This document shows positions 45,295-53,550 of a stretch of DNA of 64,000 nt, piece after piece. Location: NCBI RefSeq assembly GCF_023955655.1, contig NZ_JAMXHT010000008.1, forward strand, positions 283,353 through 347,352. The letters run 5' to 3'. A model generated the notes under the pieces. The model saw only the letters and a program-made list of their open reading frames with translations, had not been told where the DNA came from and ran no database searches. Within the stretch, counting starts at the first letter, position 1. The number at the start of each line of letters is the position of its first letter. The stretch is from Ralstonia soli (GTDB lineage Bacteria > Pseudomonadota > Gammaproteobacteria > Burkholderiales > Burkholderiaceae). A program made the position numbers and the translations under genes.

Positions 45295-46215
45295 TCAGTC
45301 GGAGGATTGGCGTTGGGCTGGCGGCACCGCAACCGCCGCTTCACTGCGGCGGGCGCTGCGCACGTAGGCGTGTTGTTGCTTGAGTTGGGCGTCGCTGTCG
45401 GCCAAGTGTGCGAGCGCGGTGGGGCCGGCGTGGCGGAACCACGTCATCAGCAACGCATCGAGCAGCGCCAGCGGCGCGGCCAGCGAATGGAAGAACGAGG
45501 GGATCGCCACCGGCGCGACGAGCCGCTGCCACGCCAGCTCGGCACCGGGGGCGATGGCGCTGTCGGTTACATAGACGAGGCGCGCGCCGCGCGTGTGCGC
45601 GTACTGCATGGCCTCGATGACTTCGCGCGTGTACGGATCGAACGTGACGGCGATGACGATGTCGTCTGCGCCACAGAAGCGCAGCGGGTCGGCCAGCGTG
45701 TTGCCGGTGCCCGAGCACAGCGTGACCTTGTCGTCGAACAGTTGCGCGGCATAGCCGAATGCATGCGTGAGCGCGAGGCAGCTGCGCGCGCCGAGCAGAT
45801 AGACGCGGCGCGCCTTGCACAAGGCGGCCGCCACGGTCTCGAGCGCCACCAGGTTGGCCGGCGAAAACGCCGATTGCACATGCGCGCCGATGGCCATGCC
45901 GATGCGCTCGGCGTCGGAGGCCCCGGCCGCATCGTCGCCCTGCAGCGCGCTGGCGCGGCCGGCAAAGCCATCGGCTTGCTGGCGCAGGTGGTTCACGCAG
46001 ATGTCGCGCAGCGCGGCAAAGTCGTCAAAGCCGAGCGCCCGTGCCAGGCGGGAGAAAGTGGCTGGCGCCAGATCGCAGCGGCGCGCCAAGTCGCGCATGG
46101 AAAGCAGGGCGATATCGTGCTGGTGCGTTTCCAGCAACATCGCGGCGCGCTGCAGTTGCGGTGACAGGTCGCTGGCGCGGTCGCGCAGCGTCTGCATGAG
46201 CCCATCGAACGTCAT
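45295..46215 (-). CDS. RpiR/MurR-family transcriptional regulator (HTH plus SIS domain)
   Basis: 306 aa. N-terminal HTH_6 domain (LETHQHDIALLSMRDLARRCDLAPATFSRLARALGFDDF) and a C-terminal SIS domain (VYLLGARSCLALTHAFGYA, ADDIVIAVTFDPYTREVIEAM) that normally binds a phosphosugar but in several relatives senses amino-acid metabolites. ATG at 46215 chosen; a TTG at 46236 would add seven residues lying inside the operator. First gene of the leftward operon. Confidence 0.9.
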   Translation of the reverse strand: MTFDGLMQTLRDRASDLSPQLQRAAMLLETHQHDIALLSMRDLARRCDLAPATFSRLARALGFDDFAALRDICVNHLRQQADGFAGRASALQGDDAAGASDAERIGMAIGAHVQSAFSPANLVALETVAAALCKARRVYLLGARSCLALTHAFGYAAQLFDDKVTLCSGTGNTLADPLRFCGADDIVIAVTFDPYTREVIEAMQYAHTRGARLVYVTDSAIAPGAELAWQRLVAPVAIPSFFHSLAAPLALLDALLMTWFRHAGPTALAHLADSDAQLKQQHAYVRSARRSEAAVAVPPAQRQSSD

Positions 46216-46226
46216 GAGGTGACCGT

Positions 46227-46275
46227 ATTGATTCAACTGTTTCGTAAACTACGACAATGAAACAGTTGAGTCAAT
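46227..46275 (-). promoter_or_regulatory. RpiR operator with embedded promoter
   Basis: Two 17-bp arms, ATTGATTCAACTGTTTC (46227-46243) and its complement at 46259-46275, with a single mismatch and a 15-bp centre. On the minus strand TTGACT, a 17-base spacer and TAGTTT form a promoter wholly inside the dyad, with a start near 46239 and the RpiR ATG about 24 bases later. Strong candidate for autoregulation. Confidence 0.8.
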
Positions 46276-46307
46276 ATCGGGATTCACCTGGATCGGCGCG
46301 CAGCAAA

Positions 46308-46336
46308 ACGGCCGCATCCCAAGGGTGTGCGGCCGT
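46308..46336 (-). terminator. Second hairpin of a tandem terminator
   Basis: Perfect 9-bp stem ACGGCCGCA / TGCGGCCGT; on the minus strand it is followed by TTTT. Backs up the stronger terminator at 46344-46372. Confidence 0.55.
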
Positions 46337-46343
46337 GTCGGAC

Positions 46344-46372
46344 AAACAAAAACGGAGGCCGAAGCCTCCGTT
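46344..46372 (-). terminator. Rho-independent terminator of the small membrane protein gene
   Basis: Stem AACGGAGGC / GCCTCCGTT with a 4-base loop, then TTTTTGTTTG on the minus strand, 21 bases after the stop at 46394. Confidence 0.9.
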
Positions 46373-46393
46373 GTCGGGTGTGATGCTGGCTTC

Positions 46394-46696
46394 TCAGGTT
46401 GCCGGCGCGTCCAGCTGTTCCATGCGGAACTGGAAGAACCCGGCGCCAATCAGGCCCAGCAGGCTCAGCGCCATGCAGGTGCACGCCAGAATCATCACCG
46501 CGCTTAGCGACGACACCCCGCTCATGAGCGGCGTATGCATCAGGGCCGACAGATTGCCGCCCACCCACATGGCCGCGACGAGCGCCATCAAGCACGTCAG
46601 CGCCGCGGCATTGCGCAACCACGTCAACCGCGTCTTGCGGCTGATGCCGTCGAAAGCGTGGAAATGGAAGTGGTGTCCGGTGCCGACGAATGCCAT
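46394..46696 (-). CDS. Small two-TM membrane protein with His-rich N-terminus
   Basis: 100 aa. N-terminus MAFVGTGHHFHFHAFDG is rich in His and Phe; two membrane segments follow (NAAALTCLMALVAAMWVGG and VMILACTCMALSLLGLIGA). AAGGAG nine bases before the ATG at 46696. Own terminator. Upstream 46697-46911 carries an inverted repeat TATACCGAG (46739-46747) / CTCGGTATA (46813-46821) and a GGCGCA/TGCGCC hairpin, and on the minus strand TTGACG-15-TATACC as a possible promoter. Family not recognised. Confidence 0.75.
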   Translation of the reverse strand: MAFVGTGHHFHFHAFDGISRKTRLTWLRNAAALTCLMALVAAMWVGGNLSALMHTPLMSGVSSLSAVMILACTCMALSLLGLIGAGFFQFRMEQLDAPAT

Positions 46697-46911
46697 GGAG
46701 TCTCTCCTTGTGCTTGCCGCTTGATAGCGTTGAGTCACTATACCGAGACCTGCGACAGTTTGGCGCAGTTTGCGCCGCTAGGTATACCCTAAGCTGCGCT
46801 GCGTCAATAGGACTCGGTATATTTTTTGTGACTGCGACACTGCGCCGCAGATCGGCGGCTGGTGCGGCAAAGGAGCGATGGCGGGCGCGCGCAACAGGGT
46901 GCGCAGAAATG

Positions 46912-46940
46912 AAAAAAGACCTCGCGAGGAGGTCTTTTTT
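46912..46940. terminator. Bidirectional terminator after tRNA-Phe
   Basis: Perfect 12-bp stem AAAAAAGACCTC / GAGGTCTTTTTT with a 5-base loop. On the minus strand it lies 42 bases past the tRNA 3' end. Confidence 0.92.
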
Positions 46941-46982
46941 GTTGCTCTGCAAAATCGTTGGAGATTGCGGAGCGAAGAATTT

Positions 46983-47058
46983 TGGTGGCCTGGGGCGGAA
47001 TCGAACCACCGACACGCGGATTTTCAATCCGCTGCTCTACCAACTGAGCTACCGGGCC
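46983..47058 (-). tRNA. tRNA-Phe(GAA)
   Basis: 76 nt with encoded CCA. Anticodon loop TTGAAAA in stem GCGGA/TCCGC, D-arm GCTCAGTTGGTAGAGC, T-arm GGTGG-TTCGATT-CCGCC. The acceptor stem reads GGCCCGG / CCAGGCC, leaving a C5-A68 mismatch; the other six pairs are canonical. Confidence 0.96.
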
Positions 47059-47125
47059 AAGCAAAGAAATGCAAGTATGGCAGTGTTTCCCCCCTGCCGT
47101 CAAGCACTCCTGTGAACTTTGATGA

Positions 47126-47833
47126 TCAGGCGGCGGGTTCGGCCTTGTTGCGCGACAACTCCACGCCCAACTGCTTGAGCTTGCGATACAGATGCGTTCG
47201 CTCCAGGCCGGTTTTTTCGGCCACACGGGTCATGCTGCCGCCCTCGCGCTGCAGGTGGTATTCAAAGTAGGCGCGCTCGAACAGGTCGCGGGCTTCGCGC
47301 AGCGGCATGTCGAACGAGAACTGCATGCCGCCGCCTTCTGCAGCACGGGCCGGCACGCCATTGAGATCGCCGCGATCGAGTGCGGGCGCACCTGCTGCTG
47401 CATTCGGCGCGGCACCTGCAAGGCCGGTTGCCGGTGCGGACGCCGGTGCGGACGCGCGCGGTTTTTCCTTGCTGCGCGACAGGCCCTGCTCCACCGCTGT
47501 CAGCAGCTTTTGCAGCGCGATCGGCTTTTCCAGGAAATTCAGCGCACCGATCTTGGTCGCCTCGACGGCGGTGTCGATGGTGGCGTGGCCCGACATCATG
47601 ATGACCGGCATGGTCAGCAGACCTTGCGAGGCCCACTCCTTGAGCAGTGTCACGCCGTCGGTGTCCGGCATCCAGATATCGAGCAGGACGAGGTCGGGCG
47701 TTGCGTTCGCGCGGTAGTCACGCGCGCGCTGCGCGTTTTCGGCGACTTCGACAACGTGCCCTTCGTCTCCGAGAATTTCGGAGAGCAACTCCCGGATACC
47801 CATTTCGTCGTCGACAACGAGGATGGTGGCCAT
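47126..47833 (-). CDS. NtrX-like response regulator lacking the AAA+ domain (receiver plus Fis HTH)
   Basis: 235 aa. Receiver domain with D8/D9, phospho-acceptor Asp52 (LLDIWMPD), Thr/Ser (MMSGHA) and Lys (FLEKPI); an Ala/Pro-rich linker (about 120-170); and a Fis-type HTH (AEKTGLERTHLYRKLKQLGVEL). The sigma-54-activating AAA+ domain of NtrX (about 240 residues) is absent, with no trace in the linker. So it cannot act as a normal sigma-54 activator. 36 bp after the NtrY-like kinase gene. Confidence 0.9.
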   Translation of the reverse strand: MATILVVDDEMGIRELLSEILGDEGHVVEVAENAQRARDYRANATPDLVLLDIWMPDTDGVTLLKEWASQGLLTMPVIMMSGHATIDTAVEATKIGALNFLEKPIALQKLLTAVEQGLSRSKEKPRASAPASAPATGLAGAAPNAAAGAPALDRGDLNGVPARAAEGGGMQFSFDMPLREARDLFERAYFEYHLQREGGSMTRVAEKTGLERTHLYRKLKQLGVELSRNKAEPAA

Positions 47834-47869
47834 GCTTTTCCTCTATGTGCGGCGGGATTGCCCACCAAG

Positions 47870-50347
47870 CTACGCGAGTTTTACGAACAGGATGGAAACC
47901 TGGGCGCCGGTGGTTTCGGTGCCCGATGGTGTGCCAGATTGGCGGTTGCGCAATTCGATGCGCGCCCCGTGCTCGTCCATGATTTTCTTCACCATGGCCA
48001 AGCCCAATCCTGTGCCTTTGGCTTTGGTCGTGACGTACGGCTCGAAGGCGCGGTTGAGGATGCGGGACGAGAACCCGCTGCCGTTGTCCGCGATCGCAAG
48101 CCGCACGGCTTGCCGCCGCGCGCCCGAGGCGTCGTCGTATTCTACCGTGTCAGTTTGCAACATGACATGTGGAGCGGCTCGCCCGGCGCTTTCGTTCTCG
48201 GCGACCGCATCTTGCGCGTTCTGCAGCAGGTTGTGGATGACCTGGCGCAACTGTGTCGGATCGCCCTTGATGGGGGGCAGCCCAGTGCCCAGCTTGGCCT
48301 TGATGACGGGGTGCTCGTCGCGGTCGGGGTGATCGATGCCGTACAGGTGCAGCACCTCGGCGGCGAGCGCGTTGAGGTCCAGATCCTGCAGCATGGCCGG
48401 CGGCGTGCGGGCGTAATCACGGAAGTCGTCAACCATGCGCTTCATGGCGGCGACCTGGTTGACGATGGTGGTGGCGCCGCGGCGGAGCACCTCGGCGTCG
48501 CCCTCCGACAGCTTGGGCGAGAGCTTCATCTCCAGGCGCTCGGCCGAGAGCTGGATGGGCGTGAGCGGGTTCTTGATCTCGTGCGCCAGGCGTCGCGCAA
48601 CCTCGCCCCACGCCACGGAGCGCTGCGCGGAGATCACGTCGGAAATATCGTCGAACACCACCACGTAGCCGCGCTCGGTGCCGTGCGCGCCCACCGAAGG
48701 CCCCGGCAGGCGCGTGCCGCGCACCAGCAGCGTGAGCGGTTCATCTTCGTCTTCGAGCGGAATCTCGACCTGCTTCTGCCAATGGTTTGCAGCCCCGCCA
48801 GCGGCTGCGCTCACGTCGTGTTCGGCAAAGGCCTGCTCGACGACCGGCGCAAAGGCGGCCAGCGGCGCAATGCTGACGAGCCCCTGGCCGACCCATGCGC
48901 CGAAGGGCTGTTTGAAGATGCGCTCGGCACCCGGGTTGGCGGTCAACAGCACGAAGCGATGGTCGAACACGAAGACGCCTGCGGTCAGGTTGGTCAGCAC
49001 GCTCTCAAGATAGGCCTTCGATTGCTCGAGCGCCGCGCGGTTCTGCTCCACGGCGCGGCGCGCGTCGGCCAGCTGGCGTGTCATCTGGTTGAACTGCTGC
49101 GTGAGCAGGCCCAGTTCGTCACGCGTATGCAGTTCACGCTTGGGCGAGAGGTCGCCTTCGGCCACTTCACGCGTGCCCTGGAGCAGCATTAGCAGCGGTC
49201 GTGCCAGCTGTGCGCCCAGCAGCAGCGCGAGCATCACCGCGATGAACACCGCCAGGAACAGCGTGAGCGTGAGCGTGCCGATATACATCTTGCGCAAACC
49301 CGTGCGGCCCAGCGCCTTTTCCTGGTACTCCTGATAAGCGCGTTGCACAGCATCTGCGTTACGGGCGAGGGCCTGCGGGACGGGCTGCACCAACTGCAGG
49401 AAGCGTTCTTCGCGGCCCGTCTCGCCCGTCAGGCCGAAGCCGCGTGAGCTGGCGCCTTCATCCGACTGGCGATCGAGCAGCCCGGTGCCGGCCCACTTGC
49501 GCCCCGACGTGCCGAGCCGCAGGCCCGATTCTTCGCGCGCAGTGGTGCCCAGCGCGACTACCACACGCAACTGGTACAGATCATTGCGGCGTGGGTTGGC
49601 GTGCGGGGTGGAGGCAGGGCCGCTGCTGGGTGCGGTGCTGAGGGCGGTACCGGTGTCGCTGCTGCCTTCGTAGTCGCTGCCGCCTTCTACGCTCGCGTAG
49701 CCGCCGGGCGCACGCGCCTGCTCGAGTACGGCCTGGTCGGGCAGGTTCGGGACCAGCGTGTCGTAGGTACTCGACGCCGTGGCGACCACGCGCCCGTTGG
49801 CGGTGAAGATGGTGGCCTCTTGCACGCCAAATTGCTCGCGCAGTCGGTTGAGTGTGATGGTCGTGGCCGAGGCCGAGCCATCGCCCACCTGCTCGGCGAT
49901 CAGGCGGCCCTTGTTCTGCAGGTCGGCCAGCGCGGTGTCCATGGTGGAGCGGCCCAGGTTCAGACCGGCTTCCAGCGCCGATTCCACCTTCACGTCGAAC
50001 CACGATTCGATACTGCGCGACACGAACTGCAGCGACACGAGGTAGATCAGCACCCCCGGCAGCACGCCCACCACGCCGAAGAACACCGCCAGCTTGGTCA
50101 TCAGGCGCGTGCCGAACTTGCCGCGCCGCGCGCGCAACGCCAGCGCCAGCATCAGGCCGCCGATGATCATCACCAGCAGCACCCCGATGACGAGGTTGAC
50201 CTTGTAGAGGAGCGTGAAATACCGGTCGAAGAATTCGGTATTGGCCGATGCCGCGGCCAGCAGGCCCACGAGCACGATCGCCAGGAAAACGATGGTCCCA
50301 GCGACCACCTGATAGAGCAGCCGCTTGTAGCTGCGATCGAAGATCAT
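47870..50347 (-). CDS. NtrY-like sensor histidine kinase
   Basis: 825 aa inner-membrane kinase. N-terminal TM segments (about 10-35, 47-70, 85-108), a large periplasmic region, a further TM (about 355-380) followed by HAMP (REVAEGDLSPKREL), a PAS domain (ESVLTNLTAGVFVFDHRF), HisKA with RRLAHEIKNPLTPIQLSAERL, and ATPase with GTGLGLAMVKKIMDEH. Start overlaps the DUF4390 stop (ATGA). Partner is the short regulator downstream. In betaproteobacteria this pair is linked to redox/nitrogen control; signal not deducible. Confidence 0.94.
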   Translation of the reverse strand: MIFDRSYKRLLYQVVAGTIVFLAIVLVGLLAAASANTEFFDRYFTLLYKVNLVIGVLLVMIIGGLMLALALRARRGKFGTRLMTKLAVFFGVVGVLPGVLIYLVSLQFVSRSIESWFDVKVESALEAGLNLGRSTMDTALADLQNKGRLIAEQVGDGSASATTITLNRLREQFGVQEATIFTANGRVVATASSTYDTLVPNLPDQAVLEQARAPGGYASVEGGSDYEGSSDTGTALSTAPSSGPASTPHANPRRNDLYQLRVVVALGTTAREESGLRLGTSGRKWAGTGLLDRQSDEGASSRGFGLTGETGREERFLQLVQPVPQALARNADAVQRAYQEYQEKALGRTGLRKMYIGTLTLTLFLAVFIAVMLALLLGAQLARPLLMLLQGTREVAEGDLSPKRELHTRDELGLLTQQFNQMTRQLADARRAVEQNRAALEQSKAYLESVLTNLTAGVFVFDHRFVLLTANPGAERIFKQPFGAWVGQGLVSIAPLAAFAPVVEQAFAEHDVSAAAGGAANHWQKQVEIPLEDEDEPLTLLVRGTRLPGPSVGAHGTERGYVVVFDDISDVISAQRSVAWGEVARRLAHEIKNPLTPIQLSAERLEMKLSPKLSEGDAEVLRRGATTIVNQVAAMKRMVDDFRDYARTPPAMLQDLDLNALAAEVLHLYGIDHPDRDEHPVIKAKLGTGLPPIKGDPTQLRQVIHNLLQNAQDAVAENESAGRAAPHVMLQTDTVEYDDASGARRQAVRLAIADNGSGFSSRILNRAFEPYVTTKAKGTGLGLAMVKKIMDEHGARIELRNRQSGTPSGTETTGAQVSILFVKLA

Positions 50348-51108
50348 TTGGCGGGCGCCAGCAGCGAACCTGCGCTGGAGGGGCCGGCGCTCATGCCCCA
50401 GCCCGAATTGGGCGACAGGCCCGAAGCCTGGGAGGCCGGCGGCGAGACCGGTGTGCTGGCTGGGGGAGCGGCCGGAGCCGGTGCCGGCAGTGGTTCGTTC
50501 GGCACCGCCAGGTTGAAGCGCTTCCAGTCGGAGCTGAGGTTCCAGTCGCGCGTATTGACGGCGTTGATCTGGAACGGCTTGGGCAACTGCGTCACGTCCA
50601 GGCGCATCCGCACTTCGGCCTGCACGGTCTCGCCGGCTTTGACGGCGCGCTGCTCGAACACACGCCAGCCGCGCACGTGCTGCATGAAGTCGACGGCGTC
50701 TTTCAGGCGCGAGAACGGCACCTGCAGGCCGCCGGTCGACACGCGGTACTGGCGCGTGAGCGGGTGGTACGACAGCCGCACCACGCGCGTGGCGCTCACC
50801 GCGTGGTCATCGAACCAGTACCAGCGCGGGCGGATGAGCTCGAACTCGACAAGAAAATAGAGTGGGATGCCCTTGTTGACCGCGTCTTCCAGGTTGCCGG
50901 GCAGGTCGAAATCGAAATCGGCAGAGAGGTTCCAGCCGCCGTCGGCGTATTCGAGCTGGGCACGATTGATTTCGATGGTCTGGGCGGATGGCAGCGTCGG
51001 CCACAGCAGGCACAACATGCCCAGTACGCAGAGTGCGCTTAGCCGATGCAGCATCTGCCGGAATCGGGCGGGCAGCAGCTGGAGCGATGGGCGGAGGAAG
51101 GCAGTCAC
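50344..51108 (-). CDS. DUF4390 exported protein
   Basis: 254 aa from GTG at 51108 (14 bp after rsmB), or 236 aa from ATG at 51054; neither has a clear ribosome binding site. Signal-like segment LSALCVLGMLCLLWPTLPSA, then the DUF4390 domain (IEINRAQLEYADGGWNLSADFDFDLP, VEFELIRPRWYWFD, RVVRLSYHPLTRQYRVS). A Pro/Ala/Ser-rich C-terminal tail of about 50 residues. Always sits between rsmB and ntrY in this clade, suggesting a role with the kinase, possibly as a periplasmic partner (inference). Confidence 0.85.
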   Translation of the reverse strand: MTAFLRPSLQLLPARFRQMLHRLSALCVLGMLCLLWPTLPSAQTIEINRAQLEYADGGWNLSADFDFDLPGNLEDAVNKGIPLYFLVEFELIRPRWYWFDDHAVSATRVVRLSYHPLTRQYRVSTGGLQVPFSRLKDAVDFMQHVRGWRVFEQRAVKAGETVQAEVRMRLDVTQLPKPFQINAVNTRDWNLSSDWKRFNLAVPNEPLPAPAPAAPPASTPVSPPASQASGLSPNSGWGMSAGPSSAGSLLAPAK

Positions 51109-51121
51109 AACGGTCGTCGCA

Positions 51122-52465
51122 TCAAGGCCGTTTCTGGAACACCGCGTAAAAGAAGCCGTCGTGGTCGAGCGGTAAGGGCGAGACGCCTGGGACGAAGCCG
51201 CCAGTCGGCGCCGCCTCGGGCGCGACGGGCAACAACTGGCCAGGCGCGTGCAATCGTATCGCATCTTCCAGATGGCGTTCAAACCATCGGGCCTGCTCAA
51301 CGCCCTCCGTCGGAAAAATCGAACACGTGACATAAACCAGCTTGCCACCAGGCGCGAGGCATGCCCACAGCGCGCGCACGATGTCGCGCTGCAGGGCGGC
51401 CAGCGCCTTGAGATCGGCTGGGCGCCGCAGCCAGCGGATGTCCGGATGGCGCCGCACGATGCCAGCAGCCGAGCACGGCACGTCGGCCAGGATACGGTCG
51501 AACGGGCGGCCGTCCCACCAGGTGTCGGGCTTGGCCGCATCGCCCACGCAAACGGTGGCGGTCTGGTTCAGGCGCGCGAGGTTTTCGTTGATACGCACGG
51601 CGCGTGCGGCGTCGGATTCAAGCGCCGTCACGTCCAGGTCGTCGGCCAGCTCCAACAGGTGGCCGGTCTTGCCGCCGGGGGCGGCGCAGGCGTCGAGCAC
51701 GCGCTGGCCGGGGGCGACGTCGAGCAGCGTTGCAGCCAGTTGCGCACCGGCGTCCTGCACAGAGACGTCGCCCTCGGCAAAACCGGGCAATTCGGCGACG
51801 GGGACAGCGCGTGCGAGCCGCACGGCTTGTTCGCCAATGCGCTCGGCATCGATACCGGATTCAGCCAGGCGTGCGAGGTAGGCGTCGACGGCAATGCGGC
51901 GCGGATTCACACGCAGCACCATCGGCGGGCGGCGGTTGCCGGCGGCCAGGATGGCTTGCCACGTCGCGGGATACGCGCTGCGCACGGCATCGATCCACCA
52001 CTTCGGATAATTGGTGGCCGCCACCGGGTCCGCCTGCATGGCGGCGGTGAGCTCGCTCTGCTCGCGCAGGAAGCGTCGCAGCACGCCGTTGATCATGCCT
52101 TTGCCGTGCGCGAGCTTCGGGTCGGCCGAGGCCGCACGCACAGTCTGGTCGACCACGGTGAATGGCGCGTACGGCGGCGGATCATCGAGCAATTGCGCCA
52201 GCGCCACGCGCAGCAGGTTGGCGCTGGCTTCGGCGGGCGGGCGCGGGATCAGCGTGCGGATCAGCCAGTCGGTGCTGCCGAGCCAGCGCGTGGCGCGGTA
52301 GGCGAGATCCTGCACTGCGCCGCGCACCTGGGGGCGCATTGGACCGGTCTCGCCCTGACAGACGGCGTCGATGGCCTGCGGTAATGCCGTGCCCTGCCGC
52401 AGCTTGCCCAGCGCAATTGCAGCAAGCGACAAGGCATGGGCAAGGGAGTCGGACGGCAGACGCAT
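51122..52465 (-). CDS. rsmB: 16S rRNA (cytosine967-C5)-methyltransferase
   Basis: 447 aa. N-terminal NusB-like RNA-binding domain (residues about 5-140) and a SAM methyltransferase domain: VLDACAAPGGKTGHLLELAD (motif I), ILADVPCSAAGIVRRHPDIRWLR (motif IV with a Cys) and YVTCSIFPTEG (motif VI with the catalytic Cys). Size and order match E. coli RsmB (429). Confidence 0.96.
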   Translation of the reverse strand: MRLPSDSLAHALSLAAIALGKLRQGTALPQAIDAVCQGETGPMRPQVRGAVQDLAYRATRWLGSTDWLIRTLIPRPPAEASANLLRVALAQLLDDPPPYAPFTVVDQTVRAASADPKLAHGKGMINGVLRRFLREQSELTAAMQADPVAATNYPKWWIDAVRSAYPATWQAILAAGNRRPPMVLRVNPRRIAVDAYLARLAESGIDAERIGEQAVRLARAVPVAELPGFAEGDVSVQDAGAQLAATLLDVAPGQRVLDACAAPGGKTGHLLELADDLDVTALESDAARAVRINENLARLNQTATVCVGDAAKPDTWWDGRPFDRILADVPCSAAGIVRRHPDIRWLRRPADLKALAALQRDIVRALWACLAPGGKLVYVTCSIFPTEGVEQARWFERHLEDAIRLHAPGQLLPVAPEAAPTGGFVPGVSPLPLDHDGFFYAVFQKRP

Positions 52466-52500
52466 CGGCGTGAAAAGTCAGGCGGGGAAAATGGGGCAAC

Positions 52501-52534
52501 ACAAATGCAACGAGCCCGCGATGGGCGGGCTCGT
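52501..52534 (-). terminator. Terminator hairpin after htpX
   Basis: Perfect 10-bp stem ACGAGCCCGC / GCGGGCTCGT with a 5-base loop; the minus-strand continuation TTGCATTTGTG is only moderately T-rich. Lies 47 bases past the htpX stop and before rsmB. Confidence 0.6.
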
Positions 52535-52580
52535 GCGGACTGCAGAAGTATAAAGGAACCGACTGGCGTGGCCGGCGCTT

Positions 52581-53441
52581 TTACGCCGGGTACTGTCCGG
52601 TCTGCGCCATCTGCATCAGGCGAGCGATGCGCTCCTCGGTGGCCGGGTGCGTGCTGAACAGATTGGCCAGGCCGCCGCCGTGCAGCGGATTCATGATCAT
52701 CATCTGCGCGGTGGCGGGGTGAGCTTCAGCCGCGGCAAACGGGATACCGGCCGCATAGCGGTGGATCTTGTCCAGCGCGGAAGCCAGCGCCTGCGGGTCG
52801 CCGCTGATGGTGGCGCCACCGCGGTCGGCTTCGAACTCGCGCGCGCGGGAGATCGCCATCTGGATCATCGCGGCGGCCAGCGGCGCAAGAATCGCCACGG
52901 CAATCCCGGCGATCGGGTTGGCCGGACGGCCTTCGCTGTCGCGCCCGCCGAAGAACACCGCAAAGTTGGCGAGTGCCGAGATCGCGCCGGCCATGGTGGC
53001 CGAGATGGTCGAGATCAGGATGTCGCGGTGCTGCACGTGGGCCAGCTCGTGCGCCATCACGCCGCGCAGTTCGCGCTCACTCAGGATGTTGAGGATGCCG
53101 GTGGTGGCCGCTACGGCCGCGTGCTCGGGGTTGCGGCCGGTGGCGAAGGCGTTGGGTTGCGCTTCGTCGATCAGGTAGACGCGCGGCATCGGCAGGCCGG
53201 CGCGGCCGGCAAGCTCCTGCACCATGCGGTAGAACTGTGGTGCGCTAGTCTCGTTGACTTCCTGCGCGTTGTACATGCGCAGGACCATCTTGTCGGAGAA
53301 CCAGTACGAGAAGAAATTCATGCCCAGCGCGAACAGCAGCGCCAGCATCATCCCGCTGCGTCCGCCGATCATGCCGCCGATGACGATGAACAGCGCGGTG
53401 ATCGCTGCCATCAGCATGAAGGTCTTGATCCAGTTGAACAT
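52581..53441 (-). CDS. htpX: Membrane zinc metalloprotease HtpX
   Basis: 286 aa M48 protease degrading misfolded membrane proteins. Zinc motif [14 protein letters not shown] (HExxH) and third ligand Glu in [10 protein letters not shown]. Two N-terminal TM segments and two more after the active site ([40 protein letters not shown]). Cytoplasmic active site. In the def-fmt-htpX-rsmB order typical of the clade. Confidence 0.96.
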   Translation of the reverse strand: MFNWIKTFMLMAAITALFIVIGGMIGGRSGMMLALLFALGMNFFSYWFSDKMVLRMYNAQEVNETSAPQFYRMVQELAGRAGLPMPRVYLIDEAQPNAFATGRNPEHAAVAATTGILNILSERELRGVMAHELAHVQHRDILISTISATMAGAISALANFAVFFGGRDSEGRPANPIAGIAVAILAPLAAAMIQMAISRAREFEADRGGATISGDPQALASALDKIHRYAAGIPFAAAEAHPATAQMMIMNPLHGGGLANLFSTHPATEERIARLMQMAQTGQYPA

Positions 53442-53550
53442 GGGGGTGTGGCTCCTGTGGGTCTAGGGGTTTGCGAGTTTCTTAGATCGCGATAATCGCC
53501 GAAAATTCAAGGATTTGCGCGATATTTCGCCGCAGATGGCGCTTGCATTG

